Shown in pieces: positions 60,013 to 64,000 of a DNA stretch of 64,000 nucleotides. The translations under genes were made by a program, and so were the position numbers. Numbering within the stretch: position 1 is the stretch's first letter; each line of letters begins with the position of its first letter. The stretch spans positions 1 through 64,000 of the forward strand of contig LNEE01000050.1 of NCBI GenBank assembly GCA_001464895.1, written 5' to 3'. The notes beneath the pieces are model-generated. The model saw only the letters and a program-made list of their open reading frames with translations, had not been told where the DNA came from and made no database searches. The stretch comes from Betaproteobacteria bacterium Ga0077532. GTDB taxonomy: Bacteria > Pseudomonadota > Gammaproteobacteria > Burkholderiales > Ga0077523.

Positions 60013-61500
60013 TCAGCGTTGCGTCCGGCGGATCAGGAACTCCGTCAGCAGCGGCACCGGGCGCCCGGTGGAGCCCTTCTCCCGTCCCGACTTCCACGCG
60101 ATGCCGGCGATGTCGAGGTGGGCCCACGGGTACTTCTTTGCATAGCGCGCGAGGAAGCAGGCTGCGGTCACGCTGCCCGCCGGACGGCCGCCGATGTTCG
60201 CCATGTCGGCGAAGTTGCTCTTCAGCTGCTCCTGGTAGTCGTCCCACAGGGGCATGCGCCACACGCGGTCCCACGAGGCGTGACCAGCGTCTTCCAGCGC
60301 CTTCGCGAGGTCATCGCGGTTCGCGTACATGCCGGTGGCCACATTGCCCAGCGCGACGACGCAGGCGCCGGTGAGCGTCGCGATGTCGACCACCGCGGCG
60401 GGGTCGTAGCGCTCGGCGTAGGTGAGGGCGTCGCACAGGATGAGGCGGCCTTCGGCGTCGGTGTTGAGGATCTCGATCGTCTGGCCGGACATCGAGGTGA
60501 CGATGTCACCCGGCTTGATCGCCGTGCCGCTCGGCATGTTCTCGCACGTCGGGATCAGACCCACGAGGTTGACCGGCAACCCCATGCCGGCCACGGCGCG
60601 GAAGGTGCCGAGCACGCTGCCGGCGCCGGACATGTCGTACTTCATCTCGTCCATGCCCTCGCCGGGCTTCAGCGAGATGCCGCCCGTGTCGAAGGTGATG
60701 CCCTTGCCGACGAGCACCACGGGCTTGTCCTTCTTCGTGCTGCCCGAGTACTCCATCACGATGAACTTCGGCGGCTCGGCCGTTCCCTTCGTGACGGAGA
60801 GGAAGGACCCCATGCCGAGCTTGAGGATGTCCTTGTACTCCAGCACGGTGACCTTGAACTTGTGCGCCTTGCCCAGATCGCGTGCAGTCGATGCGAGGTA
60901 GCCCGGTGTGCAGACGTTGCTGGGGAGGTTGCCGAGATCCTTGGCGAGCGACACGCCCGCCGCGAGGGCCGTCCCCTGCTGGAGGGCGCGATCCTCCGCG
61001 GCCGTCGGGCGGGACGACACGCCCAGCGCGAGCTTGGCGAGACCCCCGCGGGCGGGTTCCTTGATGCTCTTCAGGCTGTCGAACCGATAGGCGCATTCCG
61101 CTGCGACCTCGACCGCATGGCGCGTGCGCTCGACGACGCTGGTGCCGACGGCTTCCCATTCGGTGCAGTAGATCAGCGCATCCCGGGCGCCACCGCTGCC
61201 GGCCGCGCGGACGGCCGCAGAGACCGCGTCGCGATAGCCCTTCAGGGTGAGGCTGCCGGCGGCGCCGAGGCCGACGACGACGACGCGCGTGGCAGCGATG
61301 CCGTCCACGGCGTGGAGGAGGGTGCACGTGCCGGCTTTGGCGGGAAGATCGTCGCGCCGTGCGAGCTGCGTGAGGTATCCGGAGGAGGCCTTGTCGAGCG
61401 CCTGACCGGCGGGCGAGAACTTGCCGCCCTCTTGAAGCCCCACGATGACGCAGGCGCTACGCGCACGTTCCGGCTGGCTCTGCTTCAGGCTGAATTCCAC
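60013..61500 (-). CDS. pepA: Leucyl aminopeptidase PepA
   Basis: 495 residues from a GTG at 61500 with AGGAGAG upstream; the open frame continues to 61566 but runs into the 15-bp repeats. M17 peptidase with the signature NTDAEGRL and metal/catalytic residues in VGKGITFDTGGISLKP and DMSGAGSV. Cytosolic hexamer; in E. coli PepA also binds DNA (cer, carAB). Divergent from lptF. Confidence 0.95.
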   Translation of the reverse strand: MEFSLKQSQPERARSACVIVGLQEGGKFSPAGQALDKASSGYLTQLARRDDLPAKAGTCTLLHAVDGIAATRVVVVGLGAAGSLTLKGYRDAVSAAVRAAGSGGARDALIYCTEWEAVGTSVVERTRHAVEVAAECAYRFDSLKSIKEPARGGLAKLALGVSSRPTAAEDRALQQGTALAAGVSLAKDLGNLPSNVCTPGYLASTARDLGKAHKFKVTVLEYKDILKLGMGSFLSVTKGTAEPPKFIVMEYSGSTKKDKPVVLVGKGITFDTGGISLKPGEGMDEMKYDMSGAGSVLGTFRAVAGMGLPVNLVGLIPTCENMPSGTAIKPGDIVTSMSGQTIEILNTDAEGRLILCDALTYAERYDPAAVVDIATLTGACVVALGNVATGMYANRDDLAKALEDAGHASWDRVWRMPLWDDYQEQLKSNFADMANIGGRPAGSVTAACFLARYAKKYPWAHLDIAGIAWKSGREKGSTGRPVPLLTEFLIRRTQR

Positions 61501-61511
61501 GGACTCTCCTG

Positions 61512-61631
61512 TTAGTATCGATTGAGGTGCTGTCGAATGATGTGGTGGCGCGCGATGTACTTCCACATGAGGTACTTCCGCATGATGGATTACTTATTCA
61601 CGTGCTGCCGAATGAAGTGATACCGACTGAC
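61512..61631. repeat. Degenerate 15-bp repeat array between pepA and lptF
   Basis: About eight 15-base units, consensus near GTGCTGTCGAATGAT. Good copies start at 61527, 61572 and 61602; weaker ones at 61512, 61542, 61557, 61587 and 61617. The array fills most of the 190-base divergent promoter region. Confidence 0.65.
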
Positions 61632-61690
61632 GCTGCGGTGGGTGAGCGCCCGAAAATTATCCCCGCCCGATCCGAGAAAAGTCAAAAGCC

Positions 61691-62773
61691 GTGATCTTCC
61701 AGCGGTCCCTTCTGCGCGAGTTCGCGAACACCGGTCTCGTGGTGTTCGTTGTCCTGCTGATGATCACGATCACCACCCAGCTCATCCGCATGCTGGGCTG
61801 GGCGGCACAGGGCGTGATCCCGCCCGACGGCGTGCTGATCCTGCTGGGCCTCGCTGCGTTGCGTTATACCCCGATCCTGCTTTCCCTCACCGTTTTCATT
61901 GCGGTGCTGATGGCGCTCACCCGCAGTTATCGCGATTCCGAGATGGTGGTGTGGTTCGCCTCCGGCCGCAGCCTGCTCTCGTGGATCCGGCCCGTCCTCA
62001 CGTTCGCGCTGCCGCTCGTGTTCACGATCGGGCTGCTTTCCTTCGCGCTGTCGCCCTGGGCCGTGCAGAAGTCCGAGGAGTTCCGGCAGCAGCTGGAAAG
62101 CCGCGACGACGTCTCGGCGGTGTCGCCCGGGGTGTTCAAGGAGTCGAAGCAGGCCGACCGCGTGTACTTCGTGGAGAAGCTCACGACCGATCTGTCGATG
62201 GTGGCGAACATCTTCGTGCACTCCAAGCAGAACGGACGCGACGGCGTGATGGTGGCGGAGCGCGGCTTCTCCGAGACGGCTGAGAACGGCGACCGCTTCC
62301 TGGTGCTCCAGAACGGTCGCCGCTACGAAGGTGAGCCCGGTTCGGCCGAGTATCGCGTCACCGAATTCGAGCGCTACGCCCTGCGCATCGAGGCGAAGGA
62401 GGCCGGCAAGCTGATGACATCCATCAGCGCCGTGCCGTCCCTCGATCTGCTGCGCGATCCCACGCGCGAGCACCAGGCGGAGCTGATCTGGCGCACCGGC
62501 ATTCCGCTCTCGGCCCTCGTGCTCTCGCTGCTCGCGGTGCCGATGAGCTTCGTCAACCCGCGCGCCGGAAGGTCGCTCAATCTGGTGTTCGCGGTGCTGC
62601 TCTACATGGTCTACAGCAATCTGTTGTCGATCTTCCAGTCGTGGGTCGGCCAGGGCCGGGTCGTGCCTGCCGTGGGCTGGCTCACCGTGCACGGACTCAT
62701 GCTCGGCCTGCTCGCGTTCATGCTCTGGCGCCGGATGTCGGTCGTGCCCCTTGTTCGCTGGCGGCGCGCATGA
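61691..62773 (+). CDS. lptF: LPS export ABC permease LptF
   Basis: 360 residues from a GTG. YjgP/YjgQ family with six spans and a periplasmic beta-jellyroll (about 130-260). SLLREFANTGLVVFVVLLMI at the N-terminus and PLSALVLSLLAVPMSFVNPRAGRS near the C-terminus are typical. Overlaps lptG by four bases (ATGA). Confidence 0.95.
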   Translation: MIFQRSLLREFANTGLVVFVVLLMITITTQLIRMLGWAAQGVIPPDGVLILLGLAALRYTPILLSLTVFIAVLMALTRSYRDSEMVVWFASGRSLLSWIRPVLTFALPLVFTIGLLSFALSPWAVQKSEEFRQQLESRDDVSAVSPGVFKESKQADRVYFVEKLTTDLSMVANIFVHSKQNGRDGVMVAERGFSETAENGDRFLVLQNGRRYEGEPGSAEYRVTEFERYALRIEAKEAGKLMTSISAVPSLDLLRDPTREHQAELIWRTGIPLSALVLSLLAVPMSFVNPRAGRSLNLVFAVLLYMVYSNLLSIFQSWVGQGRVVPAVGWLTVHGLMLGLLAFMLWRRMSVVPLVRWRRA

Positions 62774-63846
62774 AGACCCTCCGGCGGTACGTGGGCCGGC
62801 AGATCCTGGGCGCGACGGTCCTCGTGATCGTGGCGCTGCTCATGCTGTTCTCGTTCTTCGATCTCATCCAGGAGCTGGGCGATGTCGGCAAGGGGCGCTA
62901 CCGGCTGTCGCTCGCGCTCCTCAAGGTGACCCTCGCCATTCCGAGCCACGTGTACGAACTGTTCCCCGTGGCCGCCCTGCTCGGCACCCTCTTCGCCCTC
63001 GCGCAGATGGTGGCCCACTCGGAGTACACGGTGATGCGGGTGTCCGGCGTGTCGGCGCGATCGATGATGTCGATCATCCTGCCCCTCGGGCTCATGTTCG
63101 CCGCGTTCACGTTCGTCATCGGCGAGTTCGTCACGCCGCTCTCCGAGAACGCAGCCCAGCGTCTGCTGCTGAAGGCCACGAACACCGGCGTGGTGGCGCA
63201 GGAGTTCCGTTCGGGGCTCTGGGTGAAGGACGACCTGAGTTTCGTGAACGTCACCCAGGTGAGCACCGATGCGGATCTCACCGGCGTGCGGATCTACGAG
63301 TTCGACGACCGGTCGCGTCTGGTCTCGGTCAGTTCGGCCCTGAGTGGCGAATTCCGAGGCAGCGATCGGTGGAAACTGCGGGATGTCTCGAAGACGGAGT
63401 TCCTGCCGGAGGGCACCCGTGCCACGCACGAGGCCGAGGTCGACTGGCGATCCGTCCTGAACCCGGCGATCCTTTCCGTGCTGATGGTCGTCCCGGAGCG
63501 GATGTCGGTGGCCGATCTCTACAACTACATCGGGCACCTGCGCGACAACCGGCAGGCCACCGAACGCCACGAGATCGCGCTCTACTCGAAGATCACCTAC
63601 CCGGTGGCCGTGATCGTGATGATGATCATCGCCCTGCCGTTCGCGTACTCGCGTTCTCGGGAGGGGGGCATCAGCGCCAAGCTTTTCGTGGGGATCATGC
63701 TGGGACTCGGCTTCCACCTCGCATCGCGCCTCTTCGGCCACCTCGGCCTGTTGAACGCGTGGCCACCGCTCTTCAGCGCGGCGTTCCCGACGGCGCTGTT
63801 CCTGCTGGGAGGTTTCGGAATGCTGTGGTGGGTCGAGCGCCGCTGA
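62770..63846 (+). CDS. lptG: LPS export ABC permease LptG
   Basis: 358 residues. RRYVGRQILGATVLVIVALLMLFSFFDLIQEL, then EYTVMRVSGVSARSMMSII and AYSRSREGGISAKLFVGIMLGLGFHL mark LptG. Partners LptF and the ATPase LptB to move lipopolysaccharide toward LptC. Confidence 0.95.
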   Translation: MKTLRRYVGRQILGATVLVIVALLMLFSFFDLIQELGDVGKGRYRLSLALLKVTLAIPSHVYELFPVAALLGTLFALAQMVAHSEYTVMRVSGVSARSMMSIILPLGLMFAAFTFVIGEFVTPLSENAAQRLLLKATNTGVVAQEFRSGLWVKDDLSFVNVTQVSTDADLTGVRIYEFDDRSRLVSVSSALSGEFRGSDRWKLRDVSKTEFLPEGTRATHEAEVDWRSVLNPAILSVLMVVPERMSVADLYNYIGHLRDNRQATERHEIALYSKITYPVAVIVMMIIALPFAYSRSREGGISAKLFVGIMLGLGFHLASRLFGHLGLLNAWPPLFSAAFPTALFLLGGFGMLWWVERR

Positions 63847-63867
63847 CCGGGCGAGGGGCAGTCCGGG

Positions 63868-64000
63868 TCAGAACGGAGCGCGGAGGATGCGCGTCCCCAT
63901 CAGCCGGTCGTGAAGGAACTGGCGGTCCCGATCGACGAGGGCCCAGAGGAATCCGACACCGATGCACAGCAGGCCAGCCACGGCGAGTGCATAGCGGCCG
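63868..64000 (-). CDS. RDD-family membrane protein, C-terminal fragment
   Basis: The minus strand from the window edge reads GRYALAVAGLLCIGVGFLW followed by ALVDRDRQFLHDRLMGTRIL and a stop at 63868, which is the characteristic end of RDD-domain proteins. The rest lies beyond the window. Convergent with lptG. Confidence 0.75.
   Translation of the reverse strand, partial: GRYALAVAGLLCIGVGFLWALVDRDRQFLHDRLMGTRILRAPF

Overview
The window is a 64 kb stretch of high-GC chromosome with bacterial gene density, many GTG and TTG starts and tightly overlapping operons. The block valS / unknown / holC / pepA, divergent from lptF-lptG and followed by an RDD protein, together with an aau-type amine dehydrogenase cluster, points to a betaproteobacterium (Burkholderiales in the wide sense). 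No rRNA, tRNA, integrase, transposase or CRISPR array was recognised.

Positions 1-11,156 (all minus strand, read right to left) hold the most unusual content. First comes aauBEDA plus a small cytochrome c: a periplasmic tryptophan-tryptophylquinone (TTQ) amine dehydrogenase with its accessory proteins. It is followed without a break by a branched-chain-type ABC importer (livK-G-F-H-M) and a two-subunit N,N-dimethylformamidase-like amidase. The small amidase subunit is encoded in frame as the C-terminus of the LivM permease. Inside the fused frame lies a strong Shine-Dalgarno and a GTG, so both a membrane-tethered and a free small subunit could be made. The block reads as import and hydrolysis of an N-substituted amide plus oxidation of an amine, controlled by the divergent AraC-type regulator at 11,511.

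12.6-23.8 kb is a mosaic of small transcription units: a Crp/Fnr regulator, cupin, DUF2892 and TauE/SafE proteins, an alpha/beta hydrolase overlapping a lipoprotein peptidase, a BLUF photoreceptor, a CoA-binding protein, a membrane GGDEF protein with a degenerate EAL domain, MetY, an MFS carrier and a MOSC protein. 23.9-24.95 kb is a dense REP/BIME array. 25-33.5 kb has a Ser/Thr kinase with a cyclic-nucleotide-binding domain, a type II NADH dehydrogenase and a CzcCBA-type RND efflux operon, ending in a second tandem repeat array.

34-46.8 kb carries a UxaA-family dehydratase, a periplasmic protein of unknown function, YceI with a divergent LysR regulator, a thioredoxin paired with a cysteine-less paralogue, an AcrAB-type RND pump, a thioesterase, an acetyltransferase and an ABC exporter ATPase. 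Glycogen phosphorylase (opposite strand) separates that ATPase from its probable permease at 49.7-52.2 kb. 52.5-56 kb has a large MalT/SARP-like regulator next to a small secreted protein. The rest is conserved housekeeping: valS, holC, pepA and the LPS-export permeases lptFG.

Two families of palindromic repeats (a GTGGGTCGGGC family and a GTAGGAG family) are spread through intergenic DNA, and several divergent promoter regions carry striking short repeats.
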